From assembly GCA_029204225.1 (NCBI GenBank), contig CM055097.1, forward strand, positions 6,159,676 to 6,223,675: DNA of 64,000 nucleotides, in the 5' to 3' direction. Numbering within the stretch: position 1 is the first letter of the stretch; each line of letters begins with the position of its first letter. The stretch comes from Diphasiastrum complanatum (lineage: Eukaryota > Streptophyta > Lycopodiopsida > Lycopodiales > Lycopodiaceae). Positions 11,510-21,723 of the stretch are shown here, in pieces. The notes under the pieces were generated by a model. The model worked only from the letters and a program-made list of their open reading frames with translations. It made no database searches and was not told where the DNA came from. The translations under genes were made by a program, and so were the position numbers.

Positions 11510-12191
11510 TGTAAAAATTACAGCAAATAAGGATCCTAAAACACTTGAAATGATGAGGGAAACAATAGATTATGATTTCATAAGATTAGCACAAGTTGAA
11601 CCATCAAAATCCATCAAAAATCTATGCTTGAACCTCACTAAATGGCCCAAATCCTTGAAGAAGGCTTCACACGTGTGAAAGTACGGCCTCCCACAGTCTG
11701 AGTACTGTACACCAGACCTACATTCAATCCTATAATCATTAGTAATCACAAGTACTCAAACAATTATGAACATAGAGAGCAATTGCACCATTATGAGAGA
11801 AAAAACATGAAATTGCTTGATTGATTTTGGTGAGATATCATCACCTATATATACATGATCCATCACGGTTTTGGGCAGGTATGAGTAGCCCTAAACCTAT
11901 CCCTAATGCTAATTTTGGTGGATCTTTCATCCCTACCAAGTTAGGGTTGGAATCTTGGAGATCCCTCAACAATGCAAAAATTACCAAAAATAGCTCCTAT
12001 TTTTTCTCCCTTGTATCTAAGCATAATTTGGACTCATTCCAAAGGTTCTAACACTTAGGTCTACTTGAGAACATCCTTATGAATGGAATCCTATGCTATT
12101 TGGCACGTGTGACAAGCCACATCATGACCATCTAACTATTTACAAGTCATATGACCAAAACTAGTCAAGCTAGAATTGTGAATTTTTAACA
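11510..12191 (-). repeat. 5' LTR of element F (682 bp)
   Basis: TG...CA ends are intact. A TATATATA stretch near 11845-11853 (minus strand) is a plausible TATA box, and CACACGTGTG at 11668-11677 lies downstream of it in the sense direction. Confidence 0.92.
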
Positions 12192-12412
12192 ACCACCATT
12201 GTCACCTCTCAAGCACTTGATCTTTGTGGAAAATTGGTTCTCCCTTGCATTCTTGAACTTGACAAAGACATCATACACTTCGTCCTTGCTCTTTAGTAGA
12301 TAGATCCAACAAAATCTACTAAAATCATCAATGAATCTTACATACATCTTAGCTCCACTATTGCTAATTGTAGTAAATCCATGAATATCCGAATGTACAA
12401 GTTGAAAAGACT
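12192..12412 (-). pseudogene. Element E integrase, N-terminal core
   Basis: The minus strand encodes a Copia integrase core start: HSDIHG-like, then FIDDFSRFCWIYLLKSKDEVYD and KIKCLRGDNGG, cut exactly there by F (TSD 12192-12196). A frameshift and stop near 12413 separate it from the preceding frame. The SDNGG Ser is changed to Gly. Confidence 0.8.
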
Positions 12413-13333
12413 TTATAGATTAGAAATAGATCTAGTATAAGGTAGTCTATGTGACTTAGACAAAGCACAAGACTCACAAGCATGCTTGACATTACTTAAA
12501 GAAATTGGAAGACCAATTACAACCTTCTTCCTTGCCATTACCTCCAATGACTTGAAGTTGAGGTGTCCCATCCTTTTGTGCCAAACCTCTTGAATAGAAA
12601 TTTGTTCCCTTGCAACACATCCAACATCAAGTTTGAACAACTTCCCTTGCCTTTTACCTTTTCCAATCAAGACATCCTTCCTTTTGATCAAACAAGCATC
12701 TCCATCAAACTCCACCTTGAGGCCTTTACTTAGCATTTGACTCACACTAAGTAGATTATTGGTAATAGATGGAATAAACAAGACATCCTCCAAATGAACA
12801 TTTCTATTTGTAGAGAGAGAAATAGGAATTGTGCCAATCCCTTTGATTGCACACTCACCATCATTGGCCGTGTAGATCACCCTCCTGTCATCTCCATATG
12901 CCAACAAATAAGTGAAATACTCTTTGTGAAAGGTCATGTGTGAACTTGCTCCACTATCAATCCACCAAGGATCTAGATCTCCATCATTATCAAGCATACA
13001 TGAAGACATCACAAAAGCATCATCATTTACATCTTGAACATCCAAACCATCCTCATCAAGAGTAAGATTTCCCTGTTTGTCTCCTTGATCTCTCTTCTTC
13101 TTGTAGCACTCACTTGCAAAGTGTCCTTTGATGCCACAATAGAAGCACTTGAGCTTTGAACTATCCTTCTTTTTTCCACTTGAAAAAACATCCACTTGAT
13201 CTTGCCTTTTAGACCACTTATTTTTGGTTTTGCCCTTTGTGAACATAGCATCCTCTTGAAGTGTCGATGTAGATCCACCTCTTGCTTGAAGCCTATATTC
13301 CTCATTGATCAAGATCTCTTGAAGATCCATCAA
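12413..13333 (-). pseudogene. Element E gag C-terminus, protease and HHCC finger
   Basis: One open frame whose 5' edge is a frameshift, not a start. It contains a zinc knuckle CFYCGIKGHFASEC, the retropepsin site WWIDSGASSHM, TANDGECAIKGIGTIPISLS, and the pre-integrase finger VWHKRMGHLNFKSL ... CESCALSKSHRLPYTRSIS. Its closest visible relative is element A. It ends in a stop just before the first integrase Asp. Confidence 0.85.
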
Positions 13334-13856
13334 CTTGGCAAAGTCTTTTGAATAGCAATACTTTGAACAATATTAGAATGAGCATCCAACAAGCCATTAA
13401 GAATCACTTGAATAAGCTCTCCTTCCTTAATGCTTTCATCAATGCAAGCCAACTCACTATTCAATGCTTTCATTCTCAAAACAAAAGTACTTGGACTTTC
13501 TTCATTCTTTTGCAAACAAGAAAAGATTTGTCTTCTTAGAGTTAACACTCTAGAAGTAGACTTGGATTCATAAAGCTTCTTCAATGAATTCCAAGCTTCC
13601 AAAGATGATGTGCACTTACCAACTTCCTTGAGCAGTTCATTGGTAACATTCATCTTTATCATGTGTAGAGCCTCCTTGGCCCTCTTTTCATACCTCAATT
13701 GATCTTGTTGTGTTGCTGGTCTCTCCTCCAAACTACAACAATATCCAAAACATCATTGATCTCAAGAAGTGACTCCATCCTCACTTTCCACAATGAATAG
13801 TTACTTGAGGTAAGTCTATCATTGGCTTCCAACATGACTCCAATTGAGATTGCCAT
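13334..13856 (-). pseudogene. Element E gag N-terminus
   Basis: A good ATG is at 13856, followed by a gag N-terminus like that of element A (ANDRLTSSNYSLWKVRMESL). A one-base loss near 13735 moves the reading frame. The rest (RAKEALHMIKMNVTNELLKEVG, RVLTLRRQIFSCLQK) is in the next frame and stops near 13330. The Copia gag capsid region is recognisable but not translatable in one piece. Confidence 0.82.
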
Positions 13857-14429
13857 GTAGCAATGACCTGATCTTCTCTTTCAACCTGCTTCAATGCACA
13901 AAGCACTCCTTTGAACAACAACAAATGCTTTCAAAAGGAATCACCAAGATTTGAAACTATCTCACAAATTCTCTTCTAGCACTTATCCAAGCAAATCAAC
14001 ACATAGAATCATGGAATCTTGATCAACCTATGATCTATCCTCAATCTAATGACTTTTGCCAATTCCTAAGATTGAAACACACTCAAATGAAGTCCAACAA
14101 CCTCACTATCTAGAGATCCAATCAAAATTAGAGTTTTGACAAAATCACAAAAAATTGACTATTCCAAATCTACATGCAAATGCTAAAAATTTGATATGCA
14201 ATCTATAAGCCACCACTTAGGCTGATCCAATGATCAAAAAATCGGCCAAATCCAGTATGTGACTTCAAAAATCGGAATTGATCAAGTATATTGACCTATT
14301 TAGTGTTTTGATCTACAAAAACAAAAAACTCGATTTTGATGTAGAAACCTCTCTAGCATGCTCTAGACTTCATCTCTTCACCAAATCATTGATAGATCTG
14401 ATTTCCTCCTTCATAACCTGAAACACAAG
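13857..14429 (-). other. Element E untranslated leader
   Basis: 573 bp between PBS and gag ATG, without open frames. Confidence 0.65.
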
Positions 14430-14441
14430 CTCTGATACCAT
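14430..14441 (-). promoter_or_regulatory. Primer binding site of element E
   Basis: The minus strand reads TGGTATCAGAGC, complementary to initiator tRNA-Met, directly next to the LTR. Confidence 0.9.
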
Positions 14442-14977
14442 GTAAAAGATTTCAAATCCTTCAAATCCAATCTACTTGAATGATCTTTGGTTAGAAAGAG
14501 AAATACACTACCAATCTCACCAATGTAGAAAAATCAGCATCTACACACAATATGAGATGCAAACACAATAGAACTTGATCAAACTTGAATGAAATGAAAA
14601 AGTACTGTTGCTATCCGTACAAAACCAGCAAGCTACTATATTTCACACGTGTGGATCCAAAAATAACAAATATAGATCATTCTACACATAGAATTGCAAA
14701 CAATCACCAAGATAGTGCACCAATGGATAGTAGAACCCAAGAGAACCATGTATAAGCATAAAATGAGATAGAGAAGAGAGAAGAATACTCTCTCCACGAG
14801 TTACATCCTTTTATAACAGGTCCAAACCCTATTTGGCCACTTGGCTTTCCCACCAAAATGCTAACCCTACTAATTTTGGGATTCAATGTACCCAACTCTT
14901 CAAATTGAATCTACTCAAACTCGCATTCTAACTTTTCCACACTTTCAAAAAATGTTTATTCAAATGAAATTTAGACT
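14442..14977 (-). repeat. Truncated 5' LTR of element E
   Basis: It aligns with 3594-4242 for about 540 bp and then stops at 14977; the outer ~110 bp of U3 are missing. It carries CACACGTGTG at 14644-14653 and a sense TTATAAAAGG-type TATA near 14811. Gypsy sequence follows immediately. Confidence 0.85.
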
Positions 14978-15022
14978 GACCATTCTTGGCCAAGTGATGT
15001 CGAGAAGTTATTTAAGGTAACT

Positions 15023-15888
15023 ATGAGAAGCAAAAGCTCCTCAAAGCCTGACACGAAAGTATCTTCAAAGAAGAGGAGAAAGTACTTGAAGAAGAAATCT
15101 TCGAACAAGTCAATAACGAAAGAAGATCTTAAAGGTGATCCTGATTATGATTGTGATGCAGCCAAGTTATTCTCAAAGGACATTTCTATAGAAGCGAAAG
15201 ACATTGTTAATACTGAATTGCAGATAGCCGCTGCAGAAAAGAAAGTCATCTTTGAGGAAGGAGACATGGAAATCTCGAAGACAAAACTTTCGGAGGCCAC
15301 TATTGATAAGCCTATCTCGAAAGCGAAGACGAAAGACTATGATATAGTGACTGATATTGGTTCTCTTCATCCCGATATAACTTTTGAACAATTGTTGGCA
15401 GATAACAATTATTACCATAAGCAATTAAAAGGTCTCTCTGCTCCTAAGAAGAAGAAACCAATTTCTCTGTCGGATGTTGGCATATGAGATCTTGGATCAC
15501 CAAAAATTGATGTCACAATTGCTGGATGTCTACTCGAAAAAGTATCGATTGACTCAGGTTTGAGTGTCAACATAATTATGAAGACACTGCCCATGCCTTG
15601 GGTATGACCAATATTCAACCAACCCAAAGAAATATCAAGTTGGGTGATTCGACACGAAGAAAGCCTGTTGGTGAATTGAAGGATGTGACTGTATACATAC
15701 AAGACAAGTCTTTTACAATGAACTTCATTATTATCAAACCACTTGGTTTGTCATCTTACTCTATTTTAATTGGACAACCTTGGCTTTATCAGGCTAATGC
15801 AAGTGTTCACTGGAAGCCTAGAGAACTGAGATTTCAGACTGGCGAGAAAAATAATCATAGTAAGCCAGAAGAACAAATTATTACCTAG
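15023..15888 (+). pseudogene. Gypsy H gag end and retropepsin
   Basis: The frame from 15023 is Lys-rich, then contains DIVTDIGSLHPDITFEQLLA and, after an in-frame TGA at 15485-15487, the protease core VSIDSGLSVNIIMK (catalytic Asp codon at 15551). A frameshift near 15585 moves to the next frame: LGMTNIQPTQRNIKLGD, then MNFIIIKPLGLSSYSILIG and QPWLYQANA. This is the usual plant Gypsy RVP layout with the flap and GQPWL-type ending. The frame edges are not genuine starts. Confidence 0.8.
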
Positions 15889-15918
15889 AGTCGTGACAGA
15901 TATGAGGGCAAAACTCCT

Positions 15919-16860
15919 GTGTCTTATGAGGATTCTTCTTATGATCTTGATATATTCTCTAATGCAGTAAACATCGAGGTAAATTATTTCGAATGCTATG
16001 AGGATAATGATTCATCAGATGATGAAAAAGAATTTTTCGATGTATGCAATGCAGATATTGATGTAAGTGAATCAGAAGCTGCAGACCAGAATTCTAAAAA
16101 TTTTGATTTAGTTGATGAAGATATAGATGACAAATTTGATGAATTTGAACAAGAATTTGGTGATAAAGACCAGAGTGACAACAAGAATAAATCTATGCAG
16201 TCAGTCATACGTGAAATTCATGGCCATACACAGGCAAGTATGACGGAAGGTATAATTTTGTCCGATTCTATAGAGCTAATTGAACTTGCAGCTGGAAAAT
16301 TTGTGCATGTTCTTAAGTCTCTTGGAGAGACAATATTAGCGGAATTTGCCAAGTTATTGAAATAGTACCAAGATGTATTTGCATGGTTGCTCGAAGATTT
16401 AAAGGGAATACCTACTGAATTTGATGAGCACCACATTGATCTTAAAGAAAATGTTGTACCTGTCCGACAGAGGCAATCTCATCTCAATCCAAAAGTACTC
16501 GTTGATGGTAAAATATGAACTCAACAAGCACCTTAAAGCAAGTATTATCTATCTCGTCTTAAGTAGTGAATGGGGGTCTCCCATTGTTGTAGTTCCAAAA
16601 AAGAAAACTGACAAGATTCGAATTTGTCAAGATTTTAGGAAGCTGAATGCTGCTACAAAGAAAGATTACCACCCATTACCCTCACAGATTCCATTCTAGA
16701 CCAGGTCACTGGACAAGAACGTTACAGTTTTTGTGATGGTTTCTTTGGTTACAATCAAGTTGGAGTAAGGAAGGAGGACTGACCGAAGACTAATTTTACT
16801 ACTGATTGGGACACATATGCTTATTGAGCCCAGCGTTTAAAGAATCAATTTTTTTTTTGC
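15919..16860 (+). pseudogene. Gypsy H acidic linker and reverse transcriptase N-terminus
   Basis: A strongly acidic linker (Asp/Glu-rich, ~140 residues) leads through an in-frame TAG (16363-16365) into YQDVFAWLLEDLKGIP and VVPVRQRQSHLNPKV, the classic start of plant Gypsy RT. After a frameshift come SEWGSPIVVVPKKKTDKIR and ICQDFRKLNAATKKDYHPLP. Next, in another frame, are remnants of the YSFCDGFFGYNQV region. RT is lost before the catalytic DD, where unrelated sequence starts near 16861. Confidence 0.82.
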
Positions 16861-16869
16861 AACTCTGCA

Positions 16870-17121
16870 GATTTGGCCTGAAGTGCCTTATTGTTTAATT
16901 TATATACATATGCTTCTTGGGTTGCCTACTGCAGCATTCGCCCAAGTGATTGCGTTTGTTCAAGCAACTTCTTATTGTCTGCCTCGAAAAACTGAACCTT
17001 TGCAGTCAACGTTTCAATCTCTGCTTGCATATCATCTGAAGATTGAAATAACTTATTCATGCCCTGCTGCATGTGCATATTATAAGCATGAATTTTATCC
17101 ACAATTTTCTTTGCTCCAATA
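16870..17121 (-). pseudogene. Coiled-coil ORF fragment
   Basis: The minus strand reads as a heptad-rich, charged helix: KKIVDKIHAYNMHMQQGMNK, then SSDDMQAEIETLTAKVQFFE and NKKLLEQTQSLGRMLQ, one stop, then further helix. It resembles in character the plus-strand coiled-coil remnants at 22330-22730 and 27990-29903. It sits inside Gypsy H next to Copia G. I do not recognise a family; an accessory or gag-like protein of a retroelement is a guess. Confidence 0.45.
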
Positions 17122-17131
17122 GAGAATTGTT

Positions 17132-17220
17132 GATTTGGAAGCTAGGCTTGATATAGATCAAGATCCCAAGCTACTAATCACTCTTTGTGATCATTTGTAG
17201 ATCAAATTCAGTCCTTTACT
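17132..17220 (+). repeat. 89-bp direct repeat, probable 5' LTR tail of element G
   Basis: It matches 19621-19709 with one visible difference. The downstream copy lies at the end of G's 3' LTR, so this copy is most simply the last 89 bp of G's 5' LTR. It is joined directly to internal pol sequence by a deletion that removed PBS, gag, protease and integrase. Confidence 0.6.
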
Positions 17221-17267
17221 CCGAGATTTTAGTGAGTAGAGATGATACTTAAGGTAACTACTACAAG

Positions 17268-19051
17268 TTGAATGAGAACGCCTCTAATCCATCTTATGTC
17301 AAGGATCTTGTAAGGTTTGAGGAGGAGCCTACATGTGATCAAGATCTTGAAGATCCATCTCAAGATCCGAGGACTCCAAGGAGATCTACAAGAAGGAAGG
17401 CCGAGCCCTCAAGGCTCACCTATGTTGACAAAGGTGAACAAAGGGAAGACCTACATTCACTTACCTCTTACACTTTTCTAACTTCTATGTTTGATGAGCC
17501 AAGTTGCTTTGAAGAAGCTATGGAGTCACAAGAATGGAGGGATGCCATGCAAAAGGAGTATGATGCTCTTATGGAGAATCTACATGGAAGCTTGTGGATC
17601 TTCTTCATGCAAGAAATCCACTTGAGTGCAAGTGGATCTATAAATTGAAGTACAATCAAGATGGGAGCATCAACAAACACAAGGCAAGGCTAGTGGCAAA
17701 GGGGTTCTTGCAAACCAAGGGAGTAGATTTTGATAAAACTTTTGCTCCTGGTGCTAAGCTAGTTTCTATAAAGTTGATTATTTCTCTTGCAACTACTTTC
17801 AATTGGCCTCTATTTCAACTTGATGTGACTAATGCATTTCTCAATGGATATTTGGAAGAGGAGATCTTCATGAGGCAACCCGAGGGCTTCATCAAAGAAG
17901 ATCAAGAAGAAAAAGTGTGTTTGTTGCTAAGAAGCCTTTATGGGCTTAAGCAAGCACCTAGAGCTTGGTACTCTAGGTTGAATACTTTCTTGAACTCTAT
18001 TAAATTTATTGCAAGTGCTTATGATCCTTCTTTGTACTTAAGATTCAATGATAGTAAGATCATCATTCTCATTTTGTATATTGATGACATTATCCTTAGT
18101 GGAAATGATCAAAATGGTATACAAGAAGTGAAAGTAGCATTGTATAAAGAGTTTAAGATGGTGGATCTTGGTAATATTCATTTCATATTAGGAATAGAAG
18201 TTTCAAGAGGCAAGGATTTGAGTTTTATTTGTCAATCCAAATATGCTTCTTCTATCTTAGAAAAGTTTGAAATGAAAGATTGTAAAGGAGTAGAAACTCC
18301 TATGGAGCAAAATGTAAAAGTTTCCAATAGTGATGATGAAGCATCCTTTGAGGACATCACACTATATAGGAGACTTGTAGGCTCCTTGATCTATCTTACT
18401 ATAACTAGGCCTGATCTAAGTTATACTGTAGGTAAACTAAGCCAATCTATGCAAAATCCATTGGTTTGTCATTGGAAAAATGCAAAAAGGGTGTTGAGGT
18501 ACATCTCGGCCACCAAGAACTTTGGCATTTTATATGATGGATCTAATCTTGTCTTAAGGGCATATTCGAATGCTGATTTTGTAGGTGATAAGGTGGATAG
18601 GAGGTCCACAAGTGCTTTTGTTACCTTCCTTTGCAATGGCATAGTGTCTTGGCTTTTCAAAAAGCAAGATACTATTTCTCTATCTTCAACCGAATCGGAA
18701 TACAAGGCACTAACATCCACAACAAAGGAGATCCTATGGTTGAAGAGGCTTTTGGTGGAGTTGCAAGTCATGGAGGCCGAGGAGCAGCCAATAATATTTT
18801 GTGACAACCAATCAAGCCAAGCATTAGCAACCAATCCCACATTCCATGCAAGGAGCAAACACATAGAGATTGCTCACCATTTTGTGAGGGAAAAGGTTCA
18901 GGCAAAGGAGATCAAGCTACATCATGTGTCTTTTTCAGATTGCCTTGCTGATCTACTCACTAAAGCCTTGCCAAAGGCTTCATTTATCAAGTTAAGATCA
19001 GCCTTAGGAGTTGTAGATAGATGTCCTATAGTTGTATCATGTAAAAATTGA
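17268..19051 (+). pseudogene. Element G RT and RNase H
   Basis: The frame opens in the integrase/RT linker (RRSTRRKAEPSRLTYVDKGE), then a one-base loss near 17590 moves to a long frame ending at 19051. RT motifs: CKWIYKLKYNQDGSINKHK, FQLDVTNAFLNGYLEEE, SLYGLKQAPRAWYSR, and an active site LYIDDIILSG (Ile for the usual Val). RNase H: RAYSNADFVGD, where the first catalytic Asp of the usual SD-x-D motif is Asn; LSSTESEYKAL; FCDNQSSQALA. The ending LLTKALPKASFIKLRSALGV is typical. The Asn substitution and frameshift make it inactive. Confidence 0.87.
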
Positions 19052-19055
19052 GGAG

Positions 19056-19709
19056 TGTTAGAATTAAGCAATTTTCACATGGTTTTTGATGTATCTTTGA
19101 CATCTATGTGGATCCACATGTGTGAGGACCTGTCCACACGTGTGAAATGACACTTGTAATATTCAGATCCATTTTGATTAGCTTTCATTTGAGTCTAATA
19201 TGACATCTCCTAAATTATAGGAGTTAGGTCCTAGATTGTAGGAATCTAGAAGGTCAAGACAAACCACCAATGGATGATGTGGCAAACTTGATAGATCTTA
19301 TCCAAAGTGGATATGGATGAGTACCATGAGCTGTCCCACACGTGCTGGATGCAGCTTAGAGAGATATTATGATGATTTTGTACTTGATCCATGATGGATC
19401 CATTATTGAGCAAATGATGAGAAACATTGGTTTGTGAAGCAATCTTGTTGTTTACACTCTCTTAAGCACTTTCTTTGTGGATGTATGCTAAGTAAATGTT
19501 AAGTAAACTATTTCTCTGTTATCAGGCCGTACAGTAGCTGTACTTCACACGTGTGAAGCCGTGGGTCATCATTTTTTATTGTTCTTGCTTGGAAACACAA
19601 AGATTGTCAAGTAGAAGCTAGATTTGGAAGCTAGTCTTGATATAGATCAAGATCCCAAGCTACTAATCACTCTTTGTGATCATTTGTAGATCAAATTCAG
19701 TCCTTTACT
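19056..19709 (+). repeat. 3' LTR of element G
   Basis: It begins TGTTAGAATTAAGC right after the PPT. Its exact right end is uncertain, because Gypsy RNase H sequence resumes at about 19710 without a clear CA. It holds two copies of CACACGTGTG (19135-19144, 19546-19555), plus a CCGTACAGTAGCTGTAC inverted motif just before the second. Confidence 0.65.
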
Positions 19710-20086
19710 TTGAAATTCGACAATGTTTTTATATTTCATGTTAATCATTACGCTTTAAAGTATCTTGTTAATAAATCTGATTTATCTAGACGAATAGTCG
19801 CTGAGTTTTGTTGCTCAAAGAGTTCACTTATCAAGTTGAACTTTGTCAAGGAAAGTATCATATTAATGCTGATTATATTTCACGACTTAGTACGGAAAAC
19901 ACTGAAGAACCGTTGAATGATGACTTTCGAGATGAAAATTTATTTGAGATATCTTGTACGAATTCTTTATATTCTAACAATATTATTTATTTTAAGGATC
20001 AGATATATCTCGACGGATATGATTTGAAAAAGAAGACAATATTTCAATATAAGATTGCACCTTATACTATCATTAACAGTGTTTAG
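19710..20086 (+). pseudogene. Gypsy H RNase H
   Basis: Across two frames the sequence reads KFDNVFIFHVNHYALKYLVN, then KSDLSRRIVAEF, and after a shift EFTYQVELCQGKYHINADYI followed by SRLSTENTEEP. This is the C-terminal part of a Gypsy RNase H (HYALKYL and HINADYLSR signatures) and the start of the spacer to integrase. Confidence 0.8.
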
Positions 20087-21200
20087 TATAAGCTTGGTGC
20101 AGATCATCAGCTAAGAAGGTGTCTTGAAGTGGAAGATATTTCAAAGGTTATTCAAGCCTTACATTTTGAAGATGCCGGTGGACATTTTGTTTTAAAAAAT
20201 ACTGTTAATAAGATTTTGACCACCAAGTATTGGTGGCCTACCATGTTTAAGGATGTTTCTGTTTATATTAGATCTTGTGATCCATGCCAGAGTTCTGGAA
20301 AACCAACCAAATCTATGAATTGGCCCTTAACGCCAATCATTCCACTTGCACCATTGAAAAGTAGGGGATTGACTTTGTTGGTCCAATAAAGCCAATTACT
20401 CGACACACAAAGTGTCGATATATTTTGGTTGCAATGGATTATGTAACGAAGAATGTTGAAGCGGAAGCTACGATGTGAAAATTGTCATCGTTTTTCTATT
20501 CAAATCTACTATTACATGTTATGGTTGTCCTCTTGAATTAGTCAGTGATCGTGGTACCCATTTTCTTAATGATACAATCCGACTACTGACTACTTATTTT
20601 CTGATCAAACACAAAAAGACAACCCCTTATAATCCTAAAGCCAATGGATTAACTGAGAGAGCTGATGGAATACTATGTAAGATCCTGAACAAGATTACTA
20701 TTGCACATGCTACAGATTGGGATCAAAAGCTACCTTCAGTGCTCTAGGCATATAGAAATATAGAAAAGATCACAATGAAACAGCCACCTTACTTTCTTAC
20801 ATATGGTATGCATCCAATCTTGCCGATTGAATTCGAGGTGCCTACTTTTCGTATACAAGCACAACGAACAAATAGTGACTATATTAACGAAAGGTTGTTA
20901 ACTATTGAAGAACTATCCGAATTTTGAAACAATTCAAAGGATGTTAAAAAGAAAATACAGGAGGAGCGAAAGAAAAAGCATGATACTCATATCAAAATTG
21001 TTAATTTTAAGGTTGATGATTAGGCTTTGATCTATGACAATCGTCGTCAAATTTTTTTTAGAAAGCTACATATGAGATGGATGGGACCGTACAAGGTCAT
21101 TGAAGTATTTGAAAATGGTTCTGTTCAACTTCAGTCATTAGACAGTGAATTATTGCCGACGCGTATTAACGGTTCCAGACTGAAGAAATATTATCTTTGA
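20087..21200 (+). pseudogene. Gypsy H integrase
   Basis: The HHCC finger is visible (ALHFEDAGGHF ... SVYIRSCDPCQSSGKP). It is followed by [20 protein letters not shown] with MDYVTK (first Asp), VSDRGTHFLND (second Asp), YNPKANGLTERADGILCKIL (Glu), and the C-terminal GPY module MRWMGPYKVIEVFENGSVQL to RLKKYYL. At least four stops or frameshifts interrupt it. It is a clear Ty3/Gypsy integrase remnant. Confidence 0.85.
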
Positions 21201-21723
21201 CAAAGGTTTTCGAGGGGAGGATCTTTTAAGAATCTTTTGAGCACCTTTCGAGAGTCTTTTGATTATCTTTTTGAGAATCTACCTCGAATTTTTCTTTTTC
21301 TTTATCTTGAATTTTTTATTTTAGTTTTATAATTATTCTATTAATTGTTATCTATTATTTTATTCATTAATTATTATTTTTGGATTTAGTGAATCTCTTT
21401 TTATTAAATGTGTAAAAGTACACGTGTTATAAAAGGTCATTCGCATTTATGGTTACACTTATGACCACGTGGAAGACTGCGTAGGCATGATTATTTTTTA
21501 AATTTTAACGGTCATGATTTAACTAAAGATTATCTCTAAGCCGACCGTTTTTATAACAATTGTCAAATCCACATAATCATTGTCTCCACTGTGTTGTTGT
21601 TAAACACTATAATTTTCTCTTTTCATTTTACACTTTCTTTTTACTCTCTTGCTCTCCATCGCTCACTACTTTTGTGCTCGCTACCGTTTTTTTGTCATTC
21701 TGCTATCATTTTCGCTATCAAAA
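21201..21723 (+). other. Likely LTR or UTR of a Gypsy element
   Basis: This follows the Gypsy integrase stop and a GAGGGGAGG polypurine run. TTATAAAAGG near 21428-21437 is a plausible TATA box and is followed by a pyrimidine-rich leader. No second copy is present in the window, so LTR borders cannot be proven. Confidence 0.4.

Larger units (their letters stand above)
6118..12191 (-). mobile_element. Ty1/Copia LTR retrotransposon F, complete but defective, nested in E
   Basis: A full-length 6074-bp element with two 682-bp LTRs, a PBS complementary to initiator tRNA-Met, an almost complete gag-pol, a PPT-like AGGAGGAG next to the 3' LTR, and a perfect 5-bp TSD (ACCAC). The LTRs differ at about three positions, so insertion is recent and later than E. 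Two lesions break pol: an out-of-frame deletion in integrase (near 9130) and a TAG stop in RT (7948-7950). It is a separate family from A/E and B/C/D by LTR sequence. Confidence 0.93.
3594..14977 (-). mobile_element. Ty1/Copia LTR retrotransposon E, old, nested host of F, RT replaced
   Basis: Element E reads right to left: truncated 5' LTR (14442-14977), PBS, gag, protease, integrase, an RT-less chimeric frame, PPT and 3' LTR (3594-4242). It belongs to the same family as element A: the gag, protease, integrase and last 70 residues align closely, and the end of the coding region and PPT match. F is inserted in its integrase at 6118. Without F the element is about 5.3 kb. Its two LTRs differ at roughly twenty substitutions and two small indels over about 540 bp, so it is clearly older than F, C or A. 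Several frameshifts and stops make it inactive. The right end is cut off at 14977, where Gypsy sequence begins, so no TSD can be verified. Confidence 0.88.
17132..19709 (+). mobile_element. Ty1/Copia element G, internally deleted, inserted in Gypsy H
   Basis: It comprises an LTR tail, an RT-RNase H coding segment (17268-19051), a PPT (TTGAGGAG, to 19055) and a 3' LTR from 19056. Gag, protease and most of integrase are gone. It splits the Gypsy polyprotein: RT start lies to its left, RNase H to its right. No TSD could be read because the left side is rearranged. Confidence 0.78.
14978..21220 (+). mobile_element. Ty3/Gypsy retrotransposon remnant H, interrupted
   Basis: Plus-strand Gypsy pieces in canonical order: gag end and protease (15.0-15.9 kb), acidic linker and RT start (15.9-16.86 kb), then after an interruption RNase H (19.71-20.09 kb) and integrase (20.1-21.2 kb), ending with a polypurine run GAGGGGAGG at about 21212-21220. 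RT-before-integrase order is diagnostic of Ty3/Gypsy rather than Copia. The 5' LTR and most of gag are missing, and many stops are present. The interruption holds a coiled-coil fragment and Copia G. Confidence 0.85.
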
